This document shows, piece after piece, positions 1 to 8,731 of a stretch of DNA of 64,000 bases. Every line of letters starts with the position of its first letter. The first letter of the stretch is position 1. The notes under the pieces were generated by a model, which made no database searches, was not told the origin of the DNA, and saw only the letters and a list, made by a program, of their open reading frames with translations. Origin of the DNA: Verrucomicrobia bacterium S94 (GTDB taxonomy: Bacteria; Verrucomicrobiota; Kiritimatiellia; Kiritimatiellales; Pontiellaceae). Both the position numbers and the translations under genes were made by a program. The DNA is taken from the NCBI GenBank assembly GCA_004299845.1, contig CP036201.1, positions 930,001-994,000 on the forward strand, read 5' to 3'.

Positions 1-168
1 GTCGGGGGTATTGATCGAACGGCTTTTTACGGCCTGGTGCATTTTTCCGGTGTCAAGCCGTGAGTGCGGCACCATCTTATCGAGCTTGCGCAGTTGTTCT
101 TGCGTCTCTTCGTCAAAGGTATCGATGCGTTCGAGTGTGGAGTCTAGTTCGGCGCGTGTAAAAGACAT
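1..168 (-). CDS. phage protein, 3' part cut by window edge
   Basis: This is the first 56 codons of a gene that runs off the left edge of the window. It starts with ATG at 168, and the start overlaps the stop of the upstream gene in a TAATG arrangement, so the two are probably translationally coupled. The visible part begins MSFTRAELDSTLERIDTF and is charged and helical, with many Glu, Asp and Lys residues. No family is recognised. Its position downstream of a virion-like gene suggests another structural or accessory phage protein, which is inference from context only. Confidence 0.6.
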   Translation of the reverse strand, partial: MSFTRAELDSTLERIDTFDEETQEQLRKLDKMVPHSRLDTGKMHQAVKSRSINTPD

Positions 169-1829
169 TAGTTTCCGCCCTTCGTGCTGTTAATGGCCTG
201 CATGGCCTTTCCGTATGCCGGTGCATCCCATCCGCCGAGACCGGCCTCATATTCCGATGTGTCGAATGCCTGAACTGGCGCGAGTTCGCCCACGCGCTGG
301 CCGGTTCCGAGCAGGGTGTAGAAATCCTCGGCATAGCCCTTGAGATTGGTCGTGTCCCGCAACTGCTTGAATGCTGGATGATCGTGCATGGCCTCGAACA
401 TCTGCGGTTCCGTAAGGTTGGCATCCTCTGACATCCGGCGCAGGTAGTTTTCGAGGCTGGTATAGAGTCGGAAAACCTCGCCTTCGCCCCGCACTTTTCC
501 GGCCTCGGTCATATCCTCAAAAGAAAGTTTGCCGTCGAGCGGGGATTTTTTACCCCATCCCGGATCTTTGTTGGCCTCCTTTACAATGCCGATCAGTTCG
601 CGCCGTGCCTCGCGGAATGCGAGGGTGGAAATCTTGTTCTTGGACTGAATGCCGCTTACAACCTCCGACAATTCTTTCAGAGCAAAGTCACGATCCGCCC
701 CGAACGTAAGTGACTGTTTAACGAGCGCACGCAACTGTGTTCCGTCCGGATCCATTTTGGGGTCGTAGTCATTGGCTTCAGCAAGAAAATCGTAGTAATC
801 CTCGCTTCGGGATGTCGCTTGGTCCCCCTTTGATGCTGCTGCATTGAATTCGACGGATTCCTGCAAGCTCATACCAAATTTGCTCGCGGTTTCCGGTGTC
901 CATACCGCGCCGGGTTCAGTCGCGTGTTTCAGAATTGAGACTGCGTACTGAAACTGCTGTTCCTGCTGCATCTTTTTGGCGTTGCGGATAAACTGCTCAC
1001 GCCCGCTTTTAATAACGCTTTTGGTTTCGGTCTTTTTCTTATCGTCGTAATCATCCTTTACGACCTGCCCGAGATAGGCCTGCGCTTCGTCGAATTGGCC
1101 GGAAGTGATCAGCGTGCCAATAACGTCGTCATGCACGGCACCGCGTGCGTCCAGCGGGAGAGCATCGACCTCCTTGCCGCCTGGGAGCTTTGTTTTTCCG
1201 GACAGGCCGCGTACGGAATTAAAGACCTTGCGAGCACTCACGACATTGCTGAATTCATCTCCGACAAAATCAAATGTAATCGCGCCGTCGGTACCGCGCC
1301 TGATCCGTGAGCGGATATTTTCCGATGCCGATTTCACCGCCGCATCAACCGCCAATTCAGAGGTTTCGAGTTCGGCGACGTGCTGCTGTCGTTCGTAATG
1401 GGAAAGTATGCGGGTTTCAAGGCGCATGCGCTCTGCTGCATAGAATGTGGCTGCCCGTTGTTTGCCCTCGGGTGAAAGGTGCTTGGTAGACTGCTCGAAG
1501 AACTTATCGAGGTTGTTTTTTATTTTCGTATTCCAGCCATCATCGGAGCCGATGAAATCGGTATCAGATCCGCGCAAACTGAATATGTCGGAATTAGCCC
1601 ATTGCTCACTCGATATCGATGCCTTGGTAAAGCCGTCCACACCTTCGCGCACCACGCGCCGGCGTTTCAGCTCTGTTGCCATGTCGGCAACATCGTGGCC
1701 GGTTTTCTCTACAGCCCGTCCCATGCCTTGCACGGCACGTCCGACCTGCCCGCCGAAATCGTCGGCTGTTGCTGCGGTTGTGCTCAACGGACGTAAGCTT
1801 TCGGCTGGTTGTGAAACTGGTACTCTCAT
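168..1829 (-). CDS. large phage virion-associated protein (ejection/internal protein-like)
   Basis: The protein has 553 residues. ATG at 1829 is chosen over an upstream alternative start because AGGAG lies just before it. The first 60 residues have the look of tail-tip or internal virion proteins of tailed phages: a Pro/Ser-rich start followed by GGQVGRAVQGMGRAVEK and a long amphipathic helix. The rest is mostly alpha-helical and highly charged, with a Gln/Lys-rich stretch near residues 285-300. There is no signal peptide or membrane segment. It follows the terminase small subunit and two small genes in one minus-strand operon. The virion assignment rests on overall composition and position, because no catalytic motif is visible. 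A role in DNA ejection is inference. Confidence 0.5.
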   Translation of the reverse strand: MRVPVSQPAESLRPLSTTAATADDFGGQVGRAVQGMGRAVEKTGHDVADMATELKRRRVVREGVDGFTKASISSEQWANSDIFSLRGSDTDFIGSDDGWNTKIKNNLDKFFEQSTKHLSPEGKQRAATFYAAERMRLETRILSHYERQQHVAELETSELAVDAAVKSASENIRSRIRRGTDGAITFDFVGDEFSNVVSARKVFNSVRGLSGKTKLPGGKEVDALPLDARGAVHDDVIGTLITSGQFDEAQAYLGQVVKDDYDDKKKTETKSVIKSGREQFIRNAKKMQQEQQFQYAVSILKHATEPGAVWTPETASKFGMSLQESVEFNAAASKGDQATSRSEDYYDFLAEANDYDPKMDPDGTQLRALVKQSLTFGADRDFALKELSEVVSGIQSKNKISTLAFREARRELIGIVKEANKDPGWGKKSPLDGKLSFEDMTEAGKVRGEGEVFRLYTSLENYLRRMSEDANLTEPQMFEAMHDHPAFKQLRDTTNLKGYAEDFYTLLGTGQRVGELAPVQAFDTSEYEAGLGGWDAPAYGKAMQAINSTKGGN

Positions 1830-1938
1830 TATCGTTTGCTCCTGTTGGCTGCTACGGTGAAACAAGGGCGAGTTTGGCGGCGCAGGAATGGGAAAGCCTC
1901 AAAAAAAACCAAACCCCACGCCGCCGTGCCCTGATCAG

Positions 1939-2517
1939 TTATGCCGCGATTGCGCGACTCAAGATTTCTGCCGCCATAATGCGGAGCTTATGGCGGGCAC
2001 TATCGACCTGTTTGGGTTGTTTTTTGAACGTTTCAAGTTCTCGCTGTAAGGTGCGGATGCGTTCATCATTTTTGATGGATTCCGCAATGCTGTTTTCGGA
2101 AATCCGAACCCCGTTACCGTTTTCATTCTCTTTGTTGAGATAATACCGGATCTCATCCTTACGCTTGATGATTTGTTGCGAGATCGATGTTTCGTATTCA
2201 TGCGACGCGGCATTGATCATTTTATACACATCGTCGGCAGCGCACATTGATTTGCCGATGAACAGACAAAGCTGAATGCCGTTTTCCCGGTGCTTGGTGA
2301 TAGCGGCCAAATCCAGTTCACCGCTTTTAATAAGGCCGCTGGAACCATCCAAAAAGGACTGAATATTTTTAGCCAACTCGCGGGTTTTATCGGCAAGTTC
2401 GTTATAGCTTTCGATTGCTGCTGTAATTTCCTCCGTGATCGCGTGCTCGGAATTGAACTTAACCAGGCGACCGCCCAGAACACTATGTACTACTCTCGGA
2501 ATAGTTGTTTCACTCAT
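1939..2517 (-). CDS. hypothetical phage protein, helical
   Basis: The protein has 192 residues and is not recognised. It begins MSETTIPRVVHSVLGGRL, has a clear AGGAG site before the ATG, and is almost entirely predicted helix with heptad-like charged stretches near residues 30-60 and 150-185. No membrane segment or cysteine motif is seen. It resembles its upstream neighbour (177 residues) in size and character: both have a short N-terminal segment, then helical repeats of Glu, Lys and Leu. They may be related coiled-coil virion or scaffold proteins, which is inferred only from layout between the terminase small subunit and a large virion-like gene. Confidence 0.55.
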   Translation of the reverse strand: MSETTIPRVVHSVLGGRLVKFNSEHAITEEITAAIESYNELADKTRELAKNIQSFLDGSSGLIKSGELDLAAITKHRENGIQLCLFIGKSMCAADDVYKMINAASHEYETSISQQIIKRKDEIRYYLNKENENGNGVRISENSIAESIKNDERIRTLQRELETFKKQPKQVDSARHKLRIMAAEILSRAIAA

Positions 2518-2555
2518 ATCATTTACTCCTATGGGTTTTTCTGGTTATGGGTTTG

Positions 2556-3089
2556 TTAAATAAGTGCGTTCGACTTGAGCCATTCGTGTGCAGCATCGAA
2601 GGCCTTGTCCTGCCGGTCATTCATCACAGGGGAAAAGGCCACATGCGCATTGCGCTCTTTGATGAGTTCGCGGATCTCGTCGTCCAGCTGGAAAGCCTGC
2701 TCAAAAAGGGAGGGGTGAACGCCGGCACTTTCATACCGCTCAATGATCGGGGCTTTCTTAGTTTCGATAATGCTGTTGAGTTCCTCGATCCGCTCGCCCC
2801 GGATTTTGGCCACGTCACCAAAAACAAGCCTGCGGCCATCGCGTAGCCAGAGCAGGCCCCTGCAAAGGGTTTCGCACTCGCTAAAGTAGTCGGCATTATT
2901 TTCTTCGGTATCAATTTGATGCTGCAGCTTTGTTGCGAGTTCGATCAGTTCCCGGGCTTTGGTATTGTATTCCTTAATTACGGAATCCGCCTGTGGTAGA
3001 TTGTCGAAACAAAATTCCTGAACACCATGCACGTACTTTCCTGGGGCTGTATATTCAATCGCTCGTTTTATTGCATTGGGGTTTTTCAT
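2556..3089 (-). CDS. hypothetical phage protein, coiled-coil
   Basis: The protein has 177 residues and is not recognised. The start ATG is preceded by AGGAGT. The N-terminus (MKNPNAIKRAIEYTAPGKY) is followed by helices rich in Glu, Lys and Leu. Three cysteines lie near residues 27, 72 and 76 without a metal-binding pattern. It sits directly downstream of the terminase small subunit, where many tailed phages carry the large terminase, but it has no Walker motif and is far too short for that role. Confidence 0.55.
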   Translation of the reverse strand: MKNPNAIKRAIEYTAPGKYVHGVQEFCFDNLPQADSVIKEYNTKARELIELATKLQHQIDTEENNADYFSECETLCRGLLWLRDGRRLVFGDVAKIRGERIEELNSIIETKKAPIIERYESAGVHPSLFEQAFQLDDEIRELIKERNAHVAFSPVMNDRQDKAFDAAHEWLKSNALI

Positions 3090-3113
3090 CGTCTGTACTC
3101 CTGTTGGGGGTGG

Positions 3114-3887
3114 TTATCCGAGCGGCTGGTAGTCGCTCACTACGTTGTTTTTGATTGCTGAAGAGGATTGTTTCTGCTGCGCCTGCTCCTGTTTTACGCG
3201 CTCGCGGCCTGACTTGATGCGGTCGTTAAGGCTTGTTGCAGGTTCCGGTTGTTCTTCCGGCTTGGGTTCGGCGACGATCTCTTCAACCTCTTCAACCTCT
3301 TCAACCTCTTCAGCCTTGGAGATATCTTCAATATCAATTGCCGGTGCGGGAAGGGCGGTCTCTTCAGCCTTTCGCATAGCCTTCACACGTTCCCTCGCCA
3401 ACTTCACTCTTTCGGCAAGGCCTTTACCGGAATCGTTTTTGTCCGGGGTAAACAAGGATTTGATTTTCGCCAGCGAATCGAGGCTGCCTTTTTTGTCAAC
3501 GAACCGAACCTCGGTGACGATGGAACCATCCACCTTTTCAGTAACCTTGAATGCACCAATGGCACGGCGGGCGTGTTCGGGGATGTCGGCAAGTGGACGC
3601 ATGGAACCGTCTTCGTTAATCAGCTCTATGGGGTCGAGAAACCCGATAGCCGCATACTCGGCCAAGATCTGGTCGGTTTTGATTTCGGCGCGCTCGGCGG
3701 CTTCTTTGCCAAGTCGCTTGATCTCTTTTTTGATAAGCGGGTCAGCCATGAGGTTGTCGGCCATAGCAGAAGCCGACTTAATGCTGTAACCTGCCTCGAT
3801 AGCGGAATCGCGCCGGGTTATGCCCTGAACAATCAGGGCGCAAAAAGCCCGGTGCCTACCATTCAATTTTTTCAGAGGAGCGTTCAT
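3114..3887 (-). CDS. terS: phage terminase small subunit
   Basis: Terminase small subunits bind the phage DNA at the packaging start and pass it to the large ATPase/nuclease subunit. Residues 5-60 or so carry the family HTH signature: NGRHRAFCALIVQG, then AIEAGYS, then KSASAMADNLMADP and IKKEIKRL. A central oligomerisation segment follows, and the C-terminal third is disordered, with a Glu/Val repeat and Gln-rich tail. ATG at 3887 is preferred over an in-frame ATG (3911) and TTG (3914) because the latter overlap the upstream gene more, but the ribosome site is weak and the start is uncertain. It overlaps the small HTH gene by 32 bases. No large subunit is visible in the window. Confidence 0.8.
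   Translation of the reverse strand: MNAPLKKLNGRHRAFCALIVQGITRRDSAIEAGYSIKSASAMADNLMADPLIKKEIKRLGKEAAERAEIKTDQILAEYAAIGFLDPIELINEDGSMRPLADIPEHARRAIGAFKVTEKVDGSIVTEVRFVDKKGSLDSLAKIKSLFTPDKNDSGKGLAERVKLARERVKAMRKAEETALPAPAIDIEDISKAEEVEEVEEVEEIVAEPKPEEQPEPATSLNDRIKSGRERVKQEQAQQKQSSSAIKNNVVSDYQPLG
3281..3316. repeat. 9-bp tandem repeat inside terS
   Basis: About four tandem copies of CTTCAACCT (last copy degenerate) encode the Glu-Glu-Val run in the C-terminal tail of the terminase small subunit. The unit is a multiple of three, so copy-number change would keep the frame. Confidence 0.8.
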
Positions 3888-4095
3888 CGTATTCTTTTGA
3901 AATTGCTTCATCAACCGTCTTTAAGATCCGATCCAGTTCGCTACGGGGAATTATCCAATTGCCCGCGTTACCAATGCGAGTGGCCTTGATTTCGCCTTTC
4001 CTAATCCAGCGGCGGACGGTGGAATCATCCACGCAGAGACGTATTGCGAATTCGGCCACGCTTACGAATTTCTTCTTTTTCGGTTTTTTCAGCAT
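3856..4095 (-). CDS. small excisionase/MerR-type HTH protein
   Basis: The protein has 79 residues. ATG at 4095 is chosen, with AGG upstream. After a lysine-rich start (MLKKPKKKKFVSVAEFA) it has the typical excisionase or AlpA-like winged HTH: VSVAEFAIRLCVDDSTVRRWIRKGEIKA in two halves, a beta-wing (TRIGNAGNWIIP) and a final helix with RSELDRIL. Such proteins direct excision or regulate satellite and prophage genes, and some mark DNA for packaging. It overlaps terS, so the two are co-transcribed. Whether it acts on excision, transcription or packaging cannot be told from sequence. Confidence 0.75.
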   Translation of the reverse strand: MLKKPKKKKFVSVAEFAIRLCVDDSTVRRWIRKGEIKATRIGNAGNWIIPRSELDRILKTVDEAISKEYDERSSEKIEW

Positions 4096-4260
4096 GAGAT
4101 TTACCTGACCACTACATCTTGTGGTTGTTTTACCTTTCCGTGATCTTTTAGCACTACATATGGTATTGTAAAAGCGAAAATATGCCCGATCTGCACAATA
4201 TCTTGCGGTTTGCCTGCCGACAGAGGCCGGAAAGCACAAGGATTCACACAGGAATGTGGG

Positions 4261-4955
4261 TTAGAGCAGTTGCGCCTGCTTATCGAACATGATGATCTCG
4301 GCCTTGTCCCGGATGCGGTTAATGATCGATTCCACCCGGTCATTCCGCTGCTGATTCTTGCCGTTGCCTGTGAGGATCTTTACCAATTCGCTTCCGACGA
4401 CCTGCGTTGTGAATATCAACGGCCTGTCATTTTGCGCGGCGTGATCAATCAGGCTGAAAAGCTCGGTGACGATGTCCGCATCTACTTTCATCTTATCGAT
4501 GTCGTCGATGATTAGGCCGCAGTCATGGAAGAACTCGCCATCCTCATAGAATCCGGTGAAGTTAAAAGCGTTTCCGTAAACCCCGGACTGCTTGACCTCT
4601 TTGGCAAAATCCACGGCTCGAATGAATCTATATTCGGGCAGGTCATCAAAAGTGACTCCATGAAGTATGCCCGCCATAACCGCGCACCTGGTTTTGCCTG
4701 TTCCGCTCGCTCCGGTCATCAATAGCCACGGGGGGCGTCATCGTCAAGACGGCGCAGCATCCATGCGCCTACCTCCTCGAATGCCTTCCGGTCAACAGGC
4801 TTTGAAAAATCAATCGGTACCGCATATGCCGGCGGCATATTGCCGTAGTCCTCGTTAAACAGCTCATCGGAAAAATTTAGATCGTCGGCATCCCAGCCGC
4901 AAAAGGCCTCCAGCTTGAAGACTGATTCCAGATACTTTTTGTCACGCACGCGCAT
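4261..4955 (-). CDS. DnaC-like helicase loader ATPase, frame broken in a C6 run
   Basis: DnaC/IstB-type AAA+ ATPases load the replicative helicase at phage origins. The 5' part runs from ATG 4955 (MRVRDKKYLESVF, AAGGGG upstream) to a stop at 4719. The 3' part carries Walker A GASGTGKT and Walker B LIIDDID and an arginine-rich sensor region. Frames change at G6 on the plus strand (4730-4735). One extra C on the coding strand gives a continuous 231-residue protein reading DDDAPPWLLMTGASGTGKT, the normal spacing of the family. A -1 slip on the C run could also join the frames. A sequencing error is more likely, because the same defect recurs in other genes here. It follows the winged-helix replication gene by one base. 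Confidence 0.75.
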
Positions 4956-4956
4956 T

Positions 4957-5589
4957 CTACTGCACCCCTTCCCAGAAAGAAACGCCGCCGGATGAAGGCG
5001 GGGCTTCCAAAGCCCCCGCCGATTCATCCGAAGCGGGAGTTTCTTTTTTAATACCCTGTGTCTTCTTCTGAGAAGAAGACAGGTTATTAAGTTGTGCAAC
5101 GGAACCCCCGCCATCCGTTGCACATGGATTTCCATGCGCAATAGGTTGCGCTGTGTGCAATGTGTTGCACACGGATACATCAGGGGAAATCTTGAATTCT
5201 TTAACTTCTCGTTTGCCGGTTTCGGCATTCCATCCGGATTTTGTTTCGATCAGATCCAATGCTCTCAATTCTTTTAACCGGTAATCAATTGTGCGCTTAC
5301 TGCACGCGCATTTTGATGCCAATTGCTGGCTGGTCATTTTGAATTTATGGGAGCGTTTATCGTTGGCTGTCTTTAAAAGGACGCACCAGATCTGACAGAG
5401 TCGCGGCGAGTGGTTGGGATAGGTCTCATTGATCTTTTTGAAATCCAGTTTCCCGACAGGAAAATACCCACCATGCTTTTTGCTCTCTTGACCGCCGGCA
5501 TTTTCCGCCGTACTGTCCTGATCACCGTCTGTAACACCCTGCGCCCCCTCTGCCGCCAAGCTTTCGGGGGCTTCTTTTTTTCCGGACAT
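4957..5589 (-). CDS. phage replication protein with winged-helix domain
   Basis: The protein has 210 residues. Residues 1-45 or so are low-complexity and acidic. Residues 55-115 form a winged helix: PRLCQIWCVLLKTAN, then MTSQQLASKCACSKRTIDY, then RLKELRALDLIETKSG with a beta-wing. The remaining C-terminal half is disordered, rich in Ser, Gly and Glu. This layout, an initiator-like wHTH followed by a flexible tail and then a DnaC-like gene one base downstream, is the usual origin-binding plus helicase-loader pair of tailed phages. Origin binding is inferred. Three cysteines near the recognition helix (KCACSKRT) are unusual but do not form an obvious zinc site. Confidence 0.7.
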   Translation of the reverse strand: MSGKKEAPESLAAEGAQGVTDGDQDSTAENAGGQESKKHGGYFPVGKLDFKKINETYPNHSPRLCQIWCVLLKTANDKRSHKFKMTSQQLASKCACSKRTIDYRLKELRALDLIETKSGWNAETGKREVKEFKISPDVSVCNTLHTAQPIAHGNPCATDGGGSVAQLNNLSSSQKKTQGIKKETPASDESAGALEAPPSSGGVSFWEGVQ

Positions 5590-5591
5590 AA

Positions 5592-5987
5592 CTACTCCTC
5601 GTTGTCGTGCCCGGCCAGATCCAGCGAAAGCCCTGCGGTTTCACTTTCTTCTTTTGGGGTAATTGATAGCGCACCGGGGATGTCATCAAGCGTGTGCTCA
5701 AAATGCGTGCTCATGCGGTCGGCTGATTCCGTGAAGGCCAGTCCGATGCTATGCGTCAGTTTAGCGACATCGTCCTCCATCTGCGCCAGCGTTTCGCCAA
5801 TCACCTTGCAGAACGGTTCCGGATCAAGTCGCATAGCCCGCATCATTCCGGCCTCCATGCCGTTTCTTAGATTGGTGCCGAGAGTCTGCGCCAGGTTGTT
5901 CCCGAATTTGGTTCCGCCGAGTGCCCGAAATACCGCACGCTCGACACCTCGCTCGATGGCCTTGGCCTGTTTTGCTTCATTAAGCAT
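5592..5987 (-). CDS. hypothetical phage protein
   Basis: The protein has 131 residues from ATG 5987, which overlaps the 3' end of the preceding HTH gene by eight bases and has GGCGAGG upstream. It has an Ala/Lys-rich helical start (MLNEAKQAKAIERGVERAV), a Gly-rich middle and an acidic C-terminus ending LAGHDNEE. No domain is recognised. Tight coupling to the HTH gene above and the replication gene below (two bases) places it in the early/replication operon. Confidence 0.6.
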   Translation of the reverse strand: MLNEAKQAKAIERGVERAVFRALGGTKFGNNLAQTLGTNLRNGMEAGMMRAMRLDPEPFCKVIGETLAQMEDDVAKLTHSIGLAFTESADRMSTHFEHTLDDIPGALSITPKEESETAGLSLDLAGHDNEE

Positions 5988-6279
5988 GAGCGGCCTCGCC
6001 TTCAATAATTGCGCGGATGGATGATTCGCGTACGAAGACACGTCCCCGCACTTTTACCCGCGCCAACTCTCCTTCAGAAAGCATGCGGTCAAGCGTCGGT
6101 AGAGAAACGTGCAAAGCACTACACGCATCCTTGCGGCTCACCAGATTGTCGCGCACGCTCTGCTCCGGCTCTTTTGACAGAACTTCTTTGAGTTTATTGG
6201 GGGTGAGTTCAGGACGGTACGGCGCAAGTAACGCGGTCGCCGCCGTCGCAATGTTTTCAGGTATTGCTATTGCTTCCAT
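5980..6279 (-). CDS. HTH (excisionase-type) regulator
   Basis: The protein has 99 residues, with ATG at 6279 and a strong AGGAAAGG site. Residues 1-45 or so are a helical leader. Residues 45-95 hold a helix-turn-helix-17/excisionase-type domain: VSRKDACSALHVSLPTLDRML, then a wing ELARVKVRGRVFV, then RESSIRAIIEGE. It probably regulates the downstream replication operon or takes part in excision. There are two small HTH proteins of this general type in the element, and this one sits at the head of the replication cluster, so it is the better candidate for the transcriptional switch (inference). Confidence 0.7.
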   Translation of the reverse strand: MEAIAIPENIATAATALLAPYRPELTPNKLKEVLSKEPEQSVRDNLVSRKDACSALHVSLPTLDRMLSEGELARVKVRGRVFVRESSIRAIIEGEAAHA

Positions 6280-6395
6280 AATATTTCCTTTCCTGCTTAG
6301 CGGGTCATCCGCTGAGTTCGGGAAACATCAGAGCACAAAAAGAGGGAGCTCATACAAAGCACCCTAAGTCATTTGTTTTACCGAGATTGTACCTA

Positions 6396-7034
6396 TTAAA
6401 TTTCAGAAGCTTTTCTATACATATCTACGGTCTCGCACCATAAGCGGTGAAAATCAATTCCATCAAAACCCAGCGCATTTTCAGCAATCTCAATTAGCAG
6501 TTTCTCAAATGCCCCGTCCTTAGTTTTGCTCGGTTCCTTTACAGTGTTGCCGTGACATAAAAGAATGAATTCCCATGCAAAATTTTGGGCTCGGGCGCGC
6601 TCCGTATTTTTATTAAACGTCGGGATATTCTCACTCGAAAAGTTTCTGGCGGCATGCGCAGTAACCTTGAGAAAATCATCAATGAATTCATGGTGCATAA
6701 GCTTGTCAAACGGGAACTCTTCTTCCAGAAATCCGCGTTCAAGCATTTCGGTCATAACTTCTTCACCCAGCAGCTTGCGGCTGTATTCGGATGCGGAATC
6801 GAGAATGCCAGCAATGCTTTGAATTTCAGTTAACACTTTCTTGCCAATCTGCAAGCGTGATTTCTGTTTCTCGTCACCAATTAACTTTAACATGCCGACC
6901 GTAAATTCATGCTGATGTTCAGGGATAACATAATCTAGCACCCATTGCTGTAGGTATGGAGAGCAACAGGATTCCGTTACTGTAAGGTTTTTATTCCAGT
7001 CCGCGAATTCTCTATATGTTTCACTGATCTTCAT
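6396..7034 (-). CDS. hypothetical protein of the integrated element
   Basis: The protein has 212 residues and is not recognised. It starts at ATG 7034, overlapping the end of the integrase gene by 14 bases, so it is co-transcribed with it. Base composition is more AT-rich than its neighbours, a common sign of cargo genes. The protein is helical with no signal peptide, membrane segment or catalytic motif. A histidine/aspartate-rich stretch (FDKLMHHEFIDDFLKV) and an LCHGN motif are visible. In satellites and prophages, genes directly behind the integrase are often superinfection-exclusion or defence cargo, which is only a positional guess. Confidence 0.55.
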   Translation of the reverse strand: MKISETYREFADWNKNLTVTESCCSPYLQQWVLDYVIPEHQHEFTVGMLKLIGDEKQKSRLQIGKKVLTEIQSIAGILDSASEYSRKLLGEEVMTEMLERGFLEEEFPFDKLMHHEFIDDFLKVTAHAARNFSSENIPTFNKNTERARAQNFAWEFILLCHGNTVKEPSKTKDGAFEKLLIEIAENALGFDGIDFHRLWCETVDMYRKASEI

Positions 7035-8605
7035 TTCTTCCCCCTAAAACTTCAATAGCGTCGTCTCGCAGTTTCTCCCAGTTGCTCGCGTTCTGCTGGC
7101 GCAAAATCTGAATAGCTTTATCATTCGGGCTCATCGCTGCTTTAGAAGCGGATAGCATTTCGGGCAAAGCTTTCTGCATGGCATCCCGCAACTGCTCGCG
7201 CTGTGGCTTGAAATAGTGTTCCATGATAATTTCGGCAGTCGCGTGGCCGGTTACGGTTTGCACCAACTCCAAGGGCATGCCCTGCATGAGGGCGAGCGTA
7301 ATCCACGTTGTGCGCAATGCATGGAAGTCCCGCACCGATGCCCGCCGGATTCCCGTTTTTCTATCCTGCCGAACGTCGCCACGACTGGGAGGGAGGGTAG
7401 AGCCGTCGCGTTGCTTCCCACGTATAAAGGCTATGCCCGTTGCGCTCTCGATCTCGTTTAGATATAGCGATGCCGTCCCTTTGGAAACACCCGCATATTC
7501 AGCCGAAATGCAAAGTTTGTTTCCGGCGACATAGTGGCCGAAAACAGCTTTGGCCTTGTTTCGCTTTTGATCGGTTGGAATGCTGTGGAAATATTTCTCC
7601 GCTTTTTCGGCCAGTTCATCGGCATCATACGGCGCAATGGTGGCCGGTGGTGGTTTGCCGTCGTGAAAGCCGGCGGCGGCGAGGATCTTCTTAAACCGCT
7701 TGGTGAGGTATGTTTCATCGGGCGCGTAGCGTTCAGCCAGATTGGGAAACACAAACTGCGATCCGTTGCCGATTTGCTTTTCTATTTCGGTGCGCAATAG
7801 ATCGGCCAGAGGGATGTCCACGGTGCGTCCGGTCTTGGATGTCTTGACGGAAATAAATCCGCTTTTCAGGTCAACGTCGGCCCATTTGAGGCGGCAGCAG
7901 TCGCCTTTGCGCATGGCGGTGCATGTGGCTGTGACAACGAGCGGGTAGACCAGTTTGTCAGCCTTGGCGGCTTTCAGGACGGCTTTTAGCTCTTCGGGGG
8001 TGAAAGGGATGCGGTGTATTGTGTCGGTTGGTTTTTGTCGAATAGCGTTGAATGCAAAGCACCCTCCGCGCTTGCAGGCTGTTTTCATGGTGACAAGAAT
8101 CGCATTCCATGTTCTGGAGGAAATGCCGCGCTCCTCCTGCGACTTCATAAATTCAAGTGCGCGTTCTTCATTCAGATGATCGAGGCGCATTTCATCAGGG
8201 TAATGAGCCTCCGCCCATTCAACAAAGCCTTTGATCCAGCCAAGACATTTGTTTTCATAGTTTTTTGAGAGCGGTTTGCTACGCGGAATTTCCTTCCAGA
8301 GGCGGGGAGGTCAGCCAGAGAGGGAGCCTTTGCCCTCTGTCCGGTGCTGGCCTTATAGACGGCTTGGGCAAGTTCTTCTTTGGAGCGGTCTGAATTAATG
8401 TTCTCCAGGTGGTTGCGTAGGGCGGCCTCGGCCTCCGACTTCGATTTTTCAAACTGGACGCTTCCGTATTCCTCTCCATCCTGCGGGGGGTTCCTCGGAT
8501 CTCTACCTGAAGGTTTACGGCTCTCCGTTTCCCGTCTTTCTTGTAGCGGCCATACCACCATTTAGAGGTCTTTTGTCGCTCAAGGGTTCCTTTGATTTTA
8601 GCCAT
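7021..8605 (-). CDS. int: tyrosine integrase with an inserted HTH-like segment, two frame breaks
   Basis: Site-specific recombinase that integrates the element. Reading from ATG 8605 gives MAKIKGTLERQKTSKWWYGR, then two frame breaks at plus-strand G6 (8485-8490) and G4 (8304-8307). One added C on the coding strand at each restores a 528-residue protein. The catalytic domain shows Arg in TAMRKGDCCRLKWADV, Lys in VKTSKTGRTVDIPL, HALRTTW, and VTGHATAEIIMEHYF with the nucleophile Tyr. Between the Lys region and HALRTTW lies an extra segment of about 90 residues with KLCISAEYAGVSKGTASLYL, which looks like a helix-turn-helix. It sits next to the tRNA-Asn fragment expected for its att site. Either homopolymer errors or true inactivation could explain the breaks. 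Confidence 0.8.
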
Positions 8606-8657
8606 TTCTTTATCCCTAGTCGTTTGGGTTTGTCTGTAGATGACTTAACTATGGGCA

Positions 8658-8687
8658 ATATGGCTAAATGACGAACAAATGCCATAT
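8658..8687. promoter_or_regulatory. inverted repeat upstream of integrase
   Basis: ATATGGC and GCCATAT form perfect 7-bp arms around a 16-base spacer in the AT-rich region between the integrase start and the att site. It could be an operator for int or an arm-type integrase/excisionase site. No direct evidence separates these. Confidence 0.4.
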
Positions 8688-8731
8688 AAAAATTAAAAAA
8701 CATCAATAAAAAAGCTAAAAATGAATATTAA

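Noticed and set aside
4719-4740. Programmed -1 frameshift in the loader ATPase gene
   Set aside because: A slip on the C6 run could join the frames, but five other confident breaks of the same kind occur in unrelated genes, one in a run of only three C. A shared sequencing error explains all of them.
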